This document shows positions 8,243-16,302 of a DNA stretch of 21,951 nt, one piece after another (position 1 is the stretch's first letter; the number at the start of each line of letters is the position of its first letter). Source of the stretch: CAJXOW01 sp964421495 (lineage in GTDB: Bacteria > Bacteroidota > Rhodothermia > Balneolales > Balneolaceae); the NCBI GenBank assembly GCA_964421495.1, contig CAYQXO010000034.1, forward strand, positions 1-21,951, read 5' to 3'. Under the pieces are notes generated by a model. It had not been told where the DNA came from and searched no databases. It was given only the letters and a program-made list of their open reading frames with translations. The position numbers and the translations under genes are program-made.

Positions 8243-10147
8243 TTGAAAAGCCTGCCAAAGAACTGGATAGATAAGCTAACTATGAATTTACGATCAAAGC
8301 TCATTCTGGGCTTTTTGTTTTCTGCCATTCTGGTCGCTGTTGTGGGGTATATATCTCATTCACAGAATCGAAATATTCGAGATCGCCTACTCCGTGTTAA
8401 CAGTCAGTCTATCTACTTAATGGAGTATACCGGGGAGATGGCCACGAGCCTCCATAATAGCCTGATGTATACCCGCGAGTACCTGGATGAGCAAATTCAA
8501 TCGATGGATGGAGAGCAGTTGGCAGAGGAACAACGCAAAGAAAGACGTTATGAGGCAAAGCAGGCAGAAGAAAAAGTTCGTGGGCAGTTAAGGAGGTTCG
8601 AGCAGCATATGAAAGAGAGTTTGAAAATTGCTCGTCAAATGGAGCTGGATAGTGATGCTATGCCAAATGAAGCGGACCATGATACGTTGTATAGCAAATC
8701 GATGATCGGACACCTTCAGGAGTTTCACGAGAAATTCAAGATTTACGAGTCACTATTGCTCGAGCTTTTTAAATTGTCGAGAACAGAATATCGCGATGGG
8801 AAGGAATTACTGACCGTGACGCTGGAGCCTTTCTTTAAATCCACCCTGATGCCGCTGATTAATACGGTACGTACACGGGCACATCAGCGGGTGGATCGTG
8901 AAACGGCAAGCCTGGAACAGACTATGGATTTTGCGTTGCAGACGATCCTGTTTGTTAGTGTACTGGCCGTGATCAGTGCCATGTTACTGGGATATGCCAT
9001 TTACCGGCAGATATCCGATCCTCTCAATAAATTGACGAAATCTGCGCGACGTATTGGAGCGGGACACCTGGATGAACGTATCGAGATAGATTCAGACGAC
9101 GAGATTGGAACGCTGGCGGGGACTTTCAATCAAATGGTGGAGAACCTGGACAAAACCACCGTCTCGAAGAATTACTTCGATAATATTATAGAGTCGCTAT
9201 CTGATGCATTGGTGGTGATTGATCCGTCGTATAACATCCTGAAAGTTAATCAAGCTCTTATTGACTTGACTGGCTATGAGGCGGAGTCCCTACGCGAGAT
9301 GGATATAGTCCATTTGTTTGAGCGCCAGGAACAGGAACGGATTGAACACTTGCTGCCTCGATCCACTACCGATGTGGCTGAATATATCGAGACGGTGCTT
9401 ATTACCAGAGAGGGGAGCAAGGTACAGGTGAGCTTTACGGCCTCTCCGCTGAACGAAGAATTTACGCAGGGAGGATATGTTTGTCTGATCAGTGATATCA
9501 CGGAACGCAAGGAAGCTGAGGAACAGATCGAGAATTCCCTGGAAGAAAAGAAAGTACTGTTGGCTGAAATTCACCACCGGGTAAAAAACAATCTGGCTGT
9601 TATCAGCAGTCTGCTGCAAATGCAGTTGCATAATACGGAAAATGAAACGGTACGTAATTTGTTGCAGAACAGCGTGCTGCGCATTCAGTCGATCGCCTTG
9701 ATCCATGAAAAACTTTACCAGACCGACACGCTCGCCTTTATCGATTACGAGATGTACCTGGAGGATCTGATTGAGACGATAGAAAACTCTTTTTCCGATA
9801 CCGGCAAGGATCTAGCCATCGAAACGGATCTTACCCACCTGTCATTGAGTATCAACCAGGCTATACCCTGCTCTCTTTTTATCAATGAAGTCATTGTAAA
9901 CTCTTTCAAGCATGCCTTTGAAAATCGGGAATCCGGTAAGATATTTGTTACTCTTGAGAAGGAAAATGAACACGTGTATTTGGAGATCCGCGATAACGGT
10001 GAGGGACTGCCCGATAATTTTGAGGTTGAGGAGGCGGAGTCCCTGGGTATGACGCTGCTTCATACCCTTACCAAGCAGCTATCGGGGGATTTACAGATAT
10101 ATAATGACGACGGAGTGGTCTGCAAGCTGGAATTTCCGATCGAGTGA
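8243..10147 (+). CDS. Membrane sensor histidine kinase (HAMP-PAS-HisKA_2-HATPase)
   Basis: This 634-residue sensor kinase has an N-terminal membrane helix (about 17-39), an extracytoplasmic, probably four-helix-bundle sensor of about 190 residues rich in charged residues, and a second membrane helix (about 230-254). These are followed by a HAMP domain (about 255-305) and a PAS domain (about 310-425, ending in DITERKEAEEQ). The HisKA_2 dimerisation domain has the phosphoacceptor in EIHHRVKNN (His444/445), and the C-terminal ATPase has NEVIVNSFKHAF and DNGEGLP. HisKA_2 kinases often feed stand-alone or stress-response regulators. The chosen start is TTG at 8243, preceded by AAGGAAGG at a good distance. 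ATG at 8282 (residue 14) is the alternative. It lies 51 bases after the E1 stop and could be co-transcribed. No response regulator gene is next to it. Confidence 0.9.
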   Translation: MKSLPKNWIDKLTMNLRSKLILGFLFSAILVAVVGYISHSQNRNIRDRLLRVNSQSIYLMEYTGEMATSLHNSLMYTREYLDEQIQSMDGEQLAEEQRKERRYEAKQAEEKVRGQLRRFEQHMKESLKIARQMELDSDAMPNEADHDTLYSKSMIGHLQEFHEKFKIYESLLLELFKLSRTEYRDGKELLTVTLEPFFKSTLMPLINTVRTRAHQRVDRETASLEQTMDFALQTILFVSVLAVISAMLLGYAIYRQISDPLNKLTKSARRIGAGHLDERIEIDSDDEIGTLAGTFNQMVENLDKTTVSKNYFDNIIESLSDALVVIDPSYNILKVNQALIDLTGYEAESLREMDIVHLFERQEQERIEHLLPRSTTDVAEYIETVLITREGSKVQVSFTASPLNEEFTQGGYVCLISDITERKEAEEQIENSLEEKKVLLAEIHHRVKNNLAVISSLLQMQLHNTENETVRNLLQNSVLRIQSIALIHEKLYQTDTLAFIDYEMYLEDLIETIENSFSDTGKDLAIETDLTHLSLSINQAIPCSLFINEVIVNSFKHAFENRESGKIFVTLEKENEHVYLEIRDNGEGLPDNFEVEEAESLGMTLLHTLTKQLSGDLQIYNDDGVVCKLEFPIE

Positions 10148-10488
10148 CAGGAGAAGGCGATTGACGGCACGCGTAAATTACATACGAGATAACGTTTCAA
10201 ACGCAGTATTATCCGGCAAACGATAATATCGGACCACCGGCTTGAAGACTATGTCGGATCGCAGCCAAATATGATTTTTATTCAGGTGAGTTATTCTACC
10301 GGAAGAGATGTTTAAAAATCCGGGGAGGGTTCTTCAGCCAGGGAAATTCGGCTGACTGCTGCTTTGCGAGAGGGTGGATCCGAAATTTCGGCTATTAGTG
10401 ATTAACCTTTGAAATCATTAAGCCGAACAACCCAAGTGCTTCAGAACCCTCCCCGGATTTTTAAATATCTCTGGAAGTGATATTCGGG
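10148..10488. other. Intergenic region between convergent genes (341 bases)
   Basis: This gap lies between the sensor kinase (+) and the enoyl-CoA hydratase-family gene (-). It contains a small 7-bp palindrome (TATTATC at 10207-10213, GATAATA at 10222-10228) and R1 copy 2. I see no coding frame with believable composition and no classical stem plus T-run terminator. The R1 hairpin may serve as the boundary between the two convergent transcripts. Confidence 0.6.
10304..10472 (-). repeat. Structured repeat family R1, copy 2
   Basis: Arms of 30 nt (10304-10333 and 10443-10472) pair fully apart from one G-T position. The core matches copy 1 closely on both sides (CTTCAGCCAGGGAAATTC and AACCCAAGTGCTTCAG on +). 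The inner helix is TTCGGCT (10347-10353) with AGCCGAA (10421-10427). Outside that lie a 3x3 internal loop and a GGG/CCC pairing block. On the - strand it begins 17 bases past the stop of the enoyl-CoA hydratase-family gene, so it would lie in that gene's 3' untranslated region. Confidence 0.8.
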
Positions 10489-11247
10489 TTAGGAGTCTTT
10501 TAACTTTTTCAACTTGTTCTGTGCATAATCGGTCATGAGCAGGCGTCCGCTGGTATCCGCCCGTATTTCCAGCAGGGTGTCCCAGTCCGTCGCATCATCC
10601 CAGAGGGCCCGTTTTAATTCTTTTGTGGCCTTGGGATTGTAGTCGGCCAGTTGACGGGCTAATTCCTGTATATTCTGGTCCAGTTCGTCCATGGATTCCA
10701 CCAGTTCCGTGTAAAGCCCCTTCTGAAAGGCCCATTCGGCGGAGTTCCAGCTTGCAGCGTCGAGCGATAATCTTGTAAAACCCTGCACTCCCATTTTTCG
10801 TTTTATCGCGGGACCCACGACAAAGGGTCCGATTCCCAGCTGAAGTTCACTTAATCGAACGGAAGCTGATGTGGTGCCGATGGCGTAATCGGATGCTGCA
10901 ATAAGGCCTACCCCACCGCCGACGGTTTTTCCCTGGACGCGGGCTAATATAAGTTTGGAACTCTTGCGTATGGTATTAATCACGTTTGCAAATCCCATGA
11001 AGAAGTGCTTGCCGTCCTCCTTGTTGTCGATTTTAAGCAGGTCGCTGAAATAAGCGCCCGCACAAAAGGCTTTATCCCCCGGGCTTTGCAGAACGATAAC
11101 GCGGGTATTGCGATCCTGGTCGTATTTTTTGATGGTATTTGTCAGTTCGGTGAGTAAATCGCGGGGAAGGGCGTTACTTTTAGGATGACTGAACGTTATC
11201 GTAGCAATACCGTCTTCGACTGTCGCTTCGATGGTTCCTTGACTCAT
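10489..11247 (-). CDS. Enoyl-CoA hydratase/isomerase family protein (crotonase fold), paa-linked
   Basis: This 252-residue crotonase-superfamily protein probably acts on a CoA thioester. Signatures are FCAGAYFSDL (61-70), part of the CoA/oxyanion site, GGGVGL (110-115), and SELQLGIGP (133-141). Of the two crotonase glutamates, the one in the SELQLG segment is kept (Glu134). The position of the other, normally Glu in GGGCEL, is Gly114. That pattern suits an isomerase or another crotonase reaction as well as a hydratase. As last gene of the paa cluster it could fill the PaaF role (2,3-dehydroadipyl-CoA hydration), but its sequence is not close to E. coli PaaF, so I give no symbol. It starts 211 bases after paaZ, a wider gap than most in the cluster. 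Confidence 0.75.
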   Translation of the reverse strand: MSQGTIEATVEDGIATITFSHPKSNALPRDLLTELTNTIKKYDQDRNTRVIVLQSPGDKAFCAGAYFSDLLKIDNKEDGKHFFMGFANVINTIRKSSKLILARVQGKTVGGGVGLIAASDYAIGTTSASVRLSELQLGIGPFVVGPAIKRKMGVQGFTRLSLDAASWNSAEWAFQKGLYTELVESMDELDQNIQELARQLADYNPKATKELKRALWDDATDWDTLLEIRADTSGRLLMTDYAQNKLKKLKDS

Positions 11248-11458
11248 AATATGCAGAATGTTTTATGATAGTTTATAAAAATTGTTCACAAAGTCGGTCC
11301 GGCTGTTCAAAAATAGCCGATTGGGCAAACAGGAGTAAAGTCCCCATTCGGGGGTTATATATAAAGTTATGAAAATCAGCTCGTGGTTAAGAAATACGGC
11401 TGGATATTTTAACTCCAAAGCCTACGGATTCGGGTATTCAAAAACTCTCTGTATGGTA

Positions 11459-13528
11459 TTATGCATCGTATTTCCAGGGCTGTTGGCGTCGGACCAGGGT
11501 CAAAATATCGTACAAAGCAACGCTTTCATCCTCCTGGTTTACCACTTCGACATTCCACTTAACAATTCCCTTCGGTATTTCGTCGGCCTCCTTGGTTTCT
11601 TTACGGTGCTTGCTCTTAACAGTAAGGTGCGCCTGGATGGTGTCGCCGATTTTCACCGGTTCTATGAATCGCAGATTATCGAGGCCGTAATTGGCCAGCA
11701 CCGGACCGGGTGAGGGATCCACAAAGAGCCCGGCAGATGCGGAAAGAATGAAGTATCCGTGGGCCACACGCTCTTCAAAAATGGAATCCCGCGCGGCCAG
11801 TTCGTCGAAGTGGGCATAGAAGTGGTCTCCGCTCAGACAGCCGAAATTTACGATATCCGCTTCGGTGACGGTACGACGATGCGTTTTCAAGTGGTCCCCC
11901 ACCTGAAGTTCCTCGAAGTGTTTCGTAAAGGGATGGGCCTCGGTATCCCGCGTGTCAGCCCCGTACATGTACGTCTTGCAAATATGAGTCAGCGTAGTGG
12001 GAGAACCCTGCAGGGCCACGCGCTGCATATAGTGCAGAATGCCCCGGATGCCGCCCATTTCTTCCCCATCCCCGGCTCGTCCGGGTCCGCCGTGCGTGAG
12101 GTGGGGCAACGGAGAGCCATGACCGGTTTGCTCGTCGGCGCAATCGCGGTTGACGATCATCAATCGGCCGTGGTAGGGGGCGAGTCCCCGTGTCAGGGTC
12201 TCCGCCGTCTCATCACTGGCCGTAAATATCGAACCGACCAGGCTTCCCCCGGATTTGTTGGCAATACGGATGGCGTCATCCGTGTTTTTGTAGGGCATGA
12301 CCGTGCTTACCGGTCCGAAGGCCTCAATATCGTGAACTTGCTGCGACGCTTCGGGATTTGGAGCATAGAGTAAAACGGGCGGGTGCGCCGGTACGCCGTT
12401 GCTTTTCCCCGCCTGATCCCCCTGGTCCGCCATCTCCTTCCCGTTAAGAAGGGAATCGGTAAACTCCGACAGGTCTTGCAGGTGCTCGTTCAGCCGATCG
12501 TATTGCTTCGAGCTGGCGAGCGTGCCCATATTCACCTGCTCATCCGACGGGTCGCCCGCGGTTACTCCCTCGAGCTTGTTTTTCAGCTTCTCCACCACGG
12601 CGTCGACCTGTTGTTCGGAGACCAGGGCGCGGCGAATGGCCGTGCAGCGCTGACCCGCCTTGATCGTCATTTCGTTGAAAACCTCCTGGACAAAAAGATC
12701 AAACTCCTTCATATCGGGGGTTACGTCGGGAGCCAGGATAGAGGCGTTGAGCGAGTCGACCTCCAGATTGAAACGAACCGACTGGTTTATAATATTCGGA
12801 TGGGATTTAAGTTGAATGCCCGTTTCCCGGGATCCGGTGAAAGCAACGACGTCCTGTCCGTTCAGGTGATCCAGCAGATCTCCCGGTACGTCCGCTGCGA
12901 TAAATTGCAGGGCTCCCTCGGGCAGGATATCGGCCTCCAGCATTTCCTCGACCATGCATTGGGCGAGGTAGGAGCCGACCGGCGAGGGTTTTATTATAGC
13001 CGGCATGCCGGCAATTAGCGTGGGACCGAGTTTTTCCAGCATTCCCCAGCAGGGAAAGTTAAAGGAGTTGATATGAATGGCGACGCCCTCGCGGGGGACG
13101 TGAATGTGCTGGCCGGTGAAGGTGCCTTCCCGGGATAATTGCTCCATCTGCCCGTCCACATGAAACGGGAGGTCCGGCATCTGCCGCCGGGCCTTGCTTG
13201 AGGTTACAAATAGCGTACTGATGCCCCCTTCAATATCGATCCAGGAATCAGATTTTGTTGCACCGGTATGGCGGGACCACTCATAAAATCGATCCTTTTT
13301 GCTCATTAAATGTTTGGCCACTTCCTTGACCATCAACGCACGGTCGTGAATCGATTTTTTTCGGAGCGCCGGTCCGCCTTGCCGGCGTGCGTAGCGGGTG
13401 ACCGACGGGTAGTTGAGGTCCGCCTCGTGGAACCTGGCCACTTCCTCGCCGGTAACAGCGCTTTGTAGCGGCTGGCCTGAATTTGTGGGTTCGATCCACT
13501 CTCCTTCTACGTAGCTGGTGACATTCAT
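11459..13528 (-). CDS. paaZ: PaaZ: oxepin-CoA hydrolase / 3-oxo-5,6-dehydrosuberyl-CoA semialdehyde dehydrogenase
   Basis: This 689-residue bifunctional enzyme opens the oxepin-CoA ring and then oxidises the resulting aldehyde. The N-terminal aldehyde dehydrogenase domain (about 1-520) has FNFPCWG and KPSP for cofactor binding, FTGSRETG, the general-base Glu256 in FNLEVDS and the nucleophile Cys295 in GQRCTA. Both numbers coincide with the catalytic residues known for E. coli PaaZ. The C-terminal MaoC-like (R)-hydratase domain (about 535-689) has the SGDHFYAH motif with Asp568 and His573. The length matches E. coli PaaZ (681). It follows paaY in the cluster with a 207-base gap containing an R3 repeat. 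The start ATG at 13528 gives the expected N-terminus. Long open frames on the opposite strand (11759-13018) are shadows. Confidence 0.96.
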   Translation of the reverse strand: MNVTSYVEGEWIEPTNSGQPLQSAVTGEEVARFHEADLNYPSVTRYARRQGGPALRKKSIHDRALMVKEVAKHLMSKKDRFYEWSRHTGATKSDSWIDIEGGISTLFVTSSKARRQMPDLPFHVDGQMEQLSREGTFTGQHIHVPREGVAIHINSFNFPCWGMLEKLGPTLIAGMPAIIKPSPVGSYLAQCMVEEMLEADILPEGALQFIAADVPGDLLDHLNGQDVVAFTGSRETGIQLKSHPNIINQSVRFNLEVDSLNASILAPDVTPDMKEFDLFVQEVFNEMTIKAGQRCTAIRRALVSEQQVDAVVEKLKNKLEGVTAGDPSDEQVNMGTLASSKQYDRLNEHLQDLSEFTDSLLNGKEMADQGDQAGKSNGVPAHPPVLLYAPNPEASQQVHDIEAFGPVSTVMPYKNTDDAIRIANKSGGSLVGSIFTASDETAETLTRGLAPYHGRLMIVNRDCADEQTGHGSPLPHLTHGGPGRAGDGEEMGGIRGILHYMQRVALQGSPTTLTHICKTYMYGADTRDTEAHPFTKHFEELQVGDHLKTHRRTVTEADIVNFGCLSGDHFYAHFDELAARDSIFEERVAHGYFILSASAGLFVDPSPGPVLANYGLDNLRFIEPVKIGDTIQAHLTVKSKHRKETKEADEIPKGIVKWNVEVVNQEDESVALYDILTLVRRQQPWKYDA

Positions 13529-13592
13529 AATTGAGTGAGATTCAGTTTTAGGATCATGGTATATTATAATAAATACTTTTTGAGTATGTTGC

Positions 13593-13623
13593 TACGACCC
13601 GAAAAGCCCGACAGTCTCCCGGG
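13593..13623 (-). repeat. R3 repeat, copy in the paaY-paaZ gap
   Basis: On the - strand this copy reads CCGGGAGACTGTCGGGC, then TTTTCGGGTCGTA. It matches the copies in the paaD-paaG and paaA-paaB gaps at most positions and has the same orientation relative to the operon. It lies about 65 bases upstream of the paaZ start. Confidence 0.6.
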
Positions 13624-13735
13624 GGCAAGATTACCATCGAAGTAAATCCATTTATGTGAAAGAGGAGCAGTTTCCATCCGGATATAGCTGTAAATGAATC
13701 GATAATGTTGATTGTAGAGCCGTCGATCGGCTTTG

Positions 13736-14350
13736 TCAGGTATCCTCCGTACTTTTTTTCCATTCGTTCCAGGTTTTATATTGTTTTTGCTGATCTACCC
13801 GGTCTTCGGGTTCCGTTTGCAGGGGAGTACAGGGTTTTAAGGTTTTGGACAGTTGGTCGGGGAGTTGTCGGTATAGTTCGGTGCCTTTGGATTTCCATTC
13901 CAGCATCTCGTCGGTCACCTCTTTTACAATTTCCCCTGGATTGCCCGCCACGACTTTGCGTTCCGGGATTTCCGTGCCTTCCCCGATAAAAGTCAGTGCC
14001 CCGACAATCGAGTGGCTTCCGATGGAGACGCGATCCATAATGACGGAATTCATGCCGATCAAACAGTTTGCTCCGATATGGGAACCGTGAACAACCGCTC
14101 CGTGTCCCATATGGGCTCCTTTCTCCAGGGTAACCGTAACTCCCGGAAACATGTGTATGGTGCAGTTTTCCTGCACATTGCATCCGTCCCCGATTACAAT
14201 TTTCCCCCAATCTCCCCGCAGCCGGGCGCCCGGGCCTATATAAACATTCTCCCCTATGACTACATTTCCCGTTACGGTAGCGTCCGGATGTACGAAGGAG
14301 CTTTCTTTAATTACCGGCTTGTATCCGTCAAATTCGTAAATATTGGCCAT
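13736..14350 (-). CDS. paaY: PaaY: hexapeptide-repeat thioesterase (gamma-carbonic-anhydrase fold)
   Basis: This 204-residue left-handed beta-helix protein belongs to the gamma-class carbonic anhydrase family. PaaY is known as a thioesterase that hydrolyses dead-end CoA esters of the phenylacetate pathway, such as 2-hydroxycyclohepta-1,4,6-triene-1-formyl-CoA. Hexapeptide repeats ([IVL]GxxxxI type) run from about residue 15 to 125. His66, His83 and His88 are spaced like the three zinc-binding histidines of the family. The C-terminal 50 residues are helical and charged. E. coli PaaY is 196 residues, so the length fits. It begins 35 bases after the paaJ stop, consistent with one transcript. Confidence 0.92.
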   Translation of the reverse strand: MANIYEFDGYKPVIKESSFVHPDATVTGNVVIGENVYIGPGARLRGDWGKIVIGDGCNVQENCTIHMFPGVTVTLEKGAHMGHGAVVHGSHIGANCLIGMNSVIMDRVSIGSHSIVGALTFIGEGTEIPERKVVAGNPGEIVKEVTDEMLEWKSKGTELYRQLPDQLSKTLKPCTPLQTEPEDRVDQQKQYKTWNEWKKSTEDT

Positions 14351-14385
14351 ACAGGTATTTTAAGGTTCGGATTAAAACTCATTGT

Positions 14386-15591
14386 TCAGGCGCGTTCCAA
14401 TACCACGGCCATTCCCTGTCCAACGCCCACGCACAGCGTACACAGGGCCAGTTGTTGGTCTTGTTCCTCCAGTTCCCAGGCCGCTGTTGTCAGCAGGCGT
14501 GCGCCGGACATGCCCAGCGGGTGACCCAGGGCGATGGCGCTGCCATTGGGGTTTACGCGTTCATCGTGATCGTCAATCCCCAGTTCACGCAGAACGGCCA
14601 GGCTCTGCGCGGCAAAAGCTTCATTCAGTTCGATGATATCGAAGTCTGATAATTCCAGGTTGGTTCGTTTGAGAACTTTTTGCGTGGCTCCCACGGGACC
14701 AATCCCCATGATGCGGGGTTCCACGCCCACGACGGCCGAACCGACGATTCTGGCTTTGGGCGTCAGGTTAAACTGATCTACGGCATCGCCGCTTGCTATC
14801 AGCATGGCGCAGGCTCCGTCGTTGAGGCCGGAAGCATTGCCGGCCGTGACCGTGCCGTTCTTGCGAAAGACGGGAGAGAGTTTCGAGAGCACCTCTACGG
14901 TGGTGTCGGGACGGATAAACTCGTCGTGTTCAAAAAGGCTGGGTTCTTTTTTTCGCCGGGGGATTTCAACCGGGACGATTTCCTTCGCAAAACGTCCGCT
15001 ATCCCGGGCTTTTTCCGCTTTTTGTTGAGACCAGCAGGCAAACTTGTCCTGGGCTTTTCGCCCGATGTCGTATTCCTCCACAATATTTTCTGCGGTTTCT
15101 CCCATACTTTCGCTGCCGTACTGCTCGTCGAGCACGGGATTTACGAAACGCCAGCCGAACGTGGTATCATGCATTTCCGTACTGCCCGAATACGGCTTGT
15201 CGCCTTTGGCCAGAACCAGGGGTCCGCGGGTCATATGTTCCATGCCCCCGGTGATAAAGAGATCCCCTTCATTAACTTTTATAGATTTATAGGCCTGTAC
15301 CGCCGTGCTCATTCCGGAGGCGCAGAGACGATTGACAGTTTCGCCGGGCACGGTATGGGGCAGTCCCGCAAGCAGAGAGGCCATCCGGGCGACATTCCGA
15401 TTATCTTCGCCGGCTTGATTGGCACAGCCGATCAGGACGTCTTCAATCTGCTCCGGGTCAATTTCAGGATTCCGCTTCAGTATTTCCCGTATCGGTATGG
15501 CGGCGAGGTCATCGGCCCGGACCGGCGACAGCGCTCCCCTCAATTTACCGATGGGGGTTCTTATTCCGTCTATGATATAGGCTTCAGGCAT
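14386..15591 (-). CDS. paaJ: PaaJ: 3-oxoadipyl-CoA / 3-oxo-5,6-dehydrosuberyl-CoA thiolase
   Basis: This 401-residue thiolase (the usual length) cleaves the two beta-ketoacyl-CoA intermediates of the pathway to release acetyl-CoA and finally succinyl-CoA. The nucleophilic Cys90 is in NRLCASG. His357 is in GHPLGMSGAR. The second active-site Cys is Cys387 in CVGVGQG. Assignment to PaaJ rather than a general acetyl-CoA acetyltransferase rests on position between paaI and paaY and on overall similarity to the beta-ketoadipyl-CoA thiolase group. ATG at 15591 starts the typical MPEAYIIDGIRTPIG N-terminus. A 346-residue open frame on the + strand here (14680-15720) is a shadow. Confidence 0.94.
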   Translation of the reverse strand: MPEAYIIDGIRTPIGKLRGALSPVRADDLAAIPIREILKRNPEIDPEQIEDVLIGCANQAGEDNRNVARMASLLAGLPHTVPGETVNRLCASGMSTAVQAYKSIKVNEGDLFITGGMEHMTRGPLVLAKGDKPYSGSTEMHDTTFGWRFVNPVLDEQYGSESMGETAENIVEEYDIGRKAQDKFACWSQQKAEKARDSGRFAKEIVPVEIPRRKKEPSLFEHDEFIRPDTTVEVLSKLSPVFRKNGTVTAGNASGLNDGACAMLIASGDAVDQFNLTPKARIVGSAVVGVEPRIMGIGPVGATQKVLKRTNLELSDFDIIELNEAFAAQSLAVLRELGIDDHDERVNPNGSAIALGHPLGMSGARLLTTAAWELEEQDQQLALCTLCVGVGQGMAVVLERA

Positions 15592-15652
15592 ATAGAAAAC
15601 CGTTTATTGATGTTGAATATTCGACTTAAGCTCTTTGAAACCCGGAATAGAG

Positions 15653-16081
15653 TCAGGGTAAACGTTCGTCCACGTTATGTTTACTTCGATAAACCGTACC
15701 GCGAAAGACGGCCAGTTTGATCTGATCCGACCGTTCAATATTGACCAAGTAAACGCCGTAGTGTTTATTCAGACTGATTTCCTCCGATTCTGCGATCAAC
15801 CGGTCTCCACTTTGGACTTTACGAAAATAGGAAATATTGTTGGTCAGCGTCATGGAAATTTTATTGCGGCTATTCGCCGCGAACGCGAGTGCTGTATCCG
15901 CCAGGGCATAGGGGATGGCTCCATGGGCTACGGAAAACCCATTCAGCATATCATCCCGGACGTTCATGGCCAGCGATACTTTTCCCCGACTCACGCTTAA
16001 CAATTCTATTCCCAGCCACTGGCTGAACGGGTCGTTGTCGAGCAGTTTTTGAATGATGTCGGATGATTTCGTTGTAGACAC
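15653..16081 (-). CDS. paaI: PaaI: hotdog-fold hydroxyphenylacetyl-CoA thioesterase
   Basis: This 142-residue acyl-CoA thioesterase has a single hotdog domain. PaaI releases CoA from ring-hydroxylated or stalled phenylacetyl-CoA derivatives. The family active-site segment is clear: MLNGFSVAHGAIPYALADTA (45-64), with His53-Gly54 and the catalytic Asp62, corresponding to the HGG...LADTA motif of E. coli PaaI. The start is GTG at 16081 (GTG TCT ACA). No ATG gives a better N-terminus. It lies 61 bases before paaJ and 221 bases after paaH. The gap with paaH is filled by low-complexity repeats. Confidence 0.9.
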   Translation of the reverse strand: MSTTKSSDIIQKLLDNDPFSQWLGIELLSVSRGKVSLAMNVRDDMLNGFSVAHGAIPYALADTALAFAANSRNKISMTLTNNISYFRKVQSGDRLIAESEEISLNKHYGVYLVNIERSDQIKLAVFRGTVYRSKHNVDERLP

Positions 16082-16128
16082 AATGCTAATGGGTTGTAAT
16101 CAAGTAGAATGAAGTAAATTAATAGTTA

Positions 16129-16300
16129 AGCTGGAAGTCCGAAGCCGGAAGGGTATTTGTATTTGAAACCCTGTTGTGTATATACACCGCATGGTTACTT
16201 GCTCGAATATCCTTCCTTCCCGGCAGTTGGCGGGACGTCAACTTCGAGCTGGCAAGCGGAGCGAGCCATTTATCCAGCTTCGAGCATCCAGCCTCGAGCG
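16129..16300. repeat. Low-complexity CTTCGAGC/CCAGC repeat region, paaH-paaI gap
   Basis: The gap contains imperfect, partly inverted units built on AGCTGG, CTTCGAGC and CCAGC. Examples are AAGCTGGAAG (16129), CTTCGAGCTGG (about 16240) and CCAGCTTCGAGC (about 16277). AGCTGG and CCAGCT form short inverted repeats around a 25-base loop. No gene is seen. It looks like a decayed dispersed repeat inside the operon. Confidence 0.45.
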
Positions 16301-16302
16301 GT

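Noticed and set aside
11369..11713. A + strand frame starting in the paaZ-ech gap
   Set aside because: Most of it overlaps the paaZ 3' end in antisense. The first 30 codons alone show nothing recognisable.
11759..13018. Two frames of over 200 codons on the + strand
   Set aside because: They are antisense to paaZ, which is intact with all catalytic residues. They are shadow frames.
14680..15720. A 346-codon open frame on the + strand
   Set aside because: It is antisense to paaJ, whose thiolase motifs and active-site residues are complete. The + translation shows no family features.
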